Shown: in pieces, positions 14,495-14,665 of the stretch
Layout of the letters: each line of letters begins with the position of its first letter
How positions within the stretch are numbered: position 1 is the stretch's first letter
From: JANQGH01 sp039177555
Lineage (GTDB): Bacteria > Pseudomonadota > Alphaproteobacteria > DSM-16000 > Inquilinaceae
DNA: 14,665 bases
Direction of reading: 5' to 3'
Assembly (NCBI GenBank): GCA_039177555.1
Contig: JBCDFV010000073.1
Span: 1 to 14,665, forward strand
Position numbers and translations under genes: made by a program
Notes under the pieces: generated by a model
The model's input: the letters and a program-made list of their open reading frames with translations, nothing else
Told to the model about the DNA's origin: nothing
Databases searched by the model: none

Positions 14495-14615
14495 CCACCG
14501 CGGCGAACGCCCTTTAAGACGACTGGAGCACGTTGTGGTTGTTTAACAGGTCTGTCGCGCGGCGCGCGGAGACGGCCGCAGTGTGTCGGCTAAGTGTTTG
14601 ATAGTATGGAGAGAA

Positions 14616-14665
14616 TGGTTGCGGGGGTAGGATTTGAACCTACGACCTTCAGGTTATGAGCCTGA
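14616..14665 (-). tRNA. Initiator tRNA-Met (CAT), 3' part, cut by window edge
   Basis: On the minus strand the window shows a full anticodon arm (TCAGG-CTCATAA-CCTGA, anticodon CAT at 14658-14656), a variable loop AGGTC, a T arm (GTAGG-TTCAAAT-CCTAC), the 3' acceptor strand CCCCGCA, discriminator A and an encoded CCA (14618-14616). A at position 72, which cannot pair with the C1 expected in initiators, and the anticodon stem marks it as the formyl-methionine initiator, in the form found in Alphaproteobacteria. The D arm and 5' acceptor strand lie beyond the edge. The 120 bp between it and the ROK gene hold GC-rich inverted repeats but no clear terminator. Confidence 0.9.

Noticed and set aside
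14495..14615. GC-rich inverted repeats (such as CGCGC-N3-GCGCG) after the ROK gene and downstream of the tRNA
   Set aside because: The stems are short, low in complexity and have no following T-run on either strand. A terminator call is not justified.
1..14665. CRISPR array, insertion sequence, toxin-antitoxin or phage genes
   Set aside because: No regularly spaced repeats, transposase motifs, small paired toxin genes or phage proteins were seen on either strand.

Overview
The window looks like part of the chromosome of an alphaproteobacterium. It is GC-rich, its protein families are typical of free-living Alphaproteobacteria, and it ends in the 3' part of an initiator tRNA-Met whose anticodon-stem bases and A72 match the alphaproteobacterial form as I know it. 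The genus cannot be told from the sequence. All genes look intact. I see no insertion sequence, integrase, phage gene or CRISPR array.

Left half (1-7470): a set of amide, amine and keto-compound enzymes under a likely RpiR-type regulator. Two separate M81 (MlrC-like) metallopeptidase genes (232-1743 and 3250-4719, both minus) flank a class III, PLP-dependent aminotransferase (1900-3225, plus). The first M81 gene is followed, one base after its stop, by the start of a sialidase/BNR-repeat gene that runs off the left edge (1-230). The second M81 gene overlaps an NTF2/SnoaL-like gene (4716-5231) by an ATGA junction. Divergent from that pair is a plus-strand series: RidA (5330-5731), a MurR/RpiR regulator (5745-6629) and a short-chain dehydrogenase (6691-7470). 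The divergent control region holds two TGAAA-N5-TTTCA palindromes whose centres are 72 bp apart, good candidates for the regulator's operators.

Right half (7489-14494): a CUT1-type sugar ABC importer operon on the minus strand. Its order is Tat-exported solute-binding protein, MalF-type permease, MalG-type permease, Gfo/Idh/MocA dehydrogenase, UgpC/MsmK-type ATPase. A divergent ROK-family regulator (13238-14494) shares its upstream region with the binding-protein gene. That region is an AT-rich island with direct repeats. A strong hairpin separates the binding-protein gene from the permeases.

Working model (inference): the importer brings in a sugar or sugar-like compound that the Gfo/Idh enzyme oxidises or epimerises. 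The left cluster would cleave an amide-type compound with the M81 hydrolases, move its amino group with the aminotransferase, clear reactive enamine/imine by-products with RidA, and reduce or oxidise the carbon skeleton with the SDR. Nothing in the sequence proves that the two halves act on the same substrate. The pairing of two different M81 enzymes with a glutamate-semialdehyde-aminomutase-like aminotransferase, an NTF2-like partner and RidA is the most likely uncharacterised pathway here.
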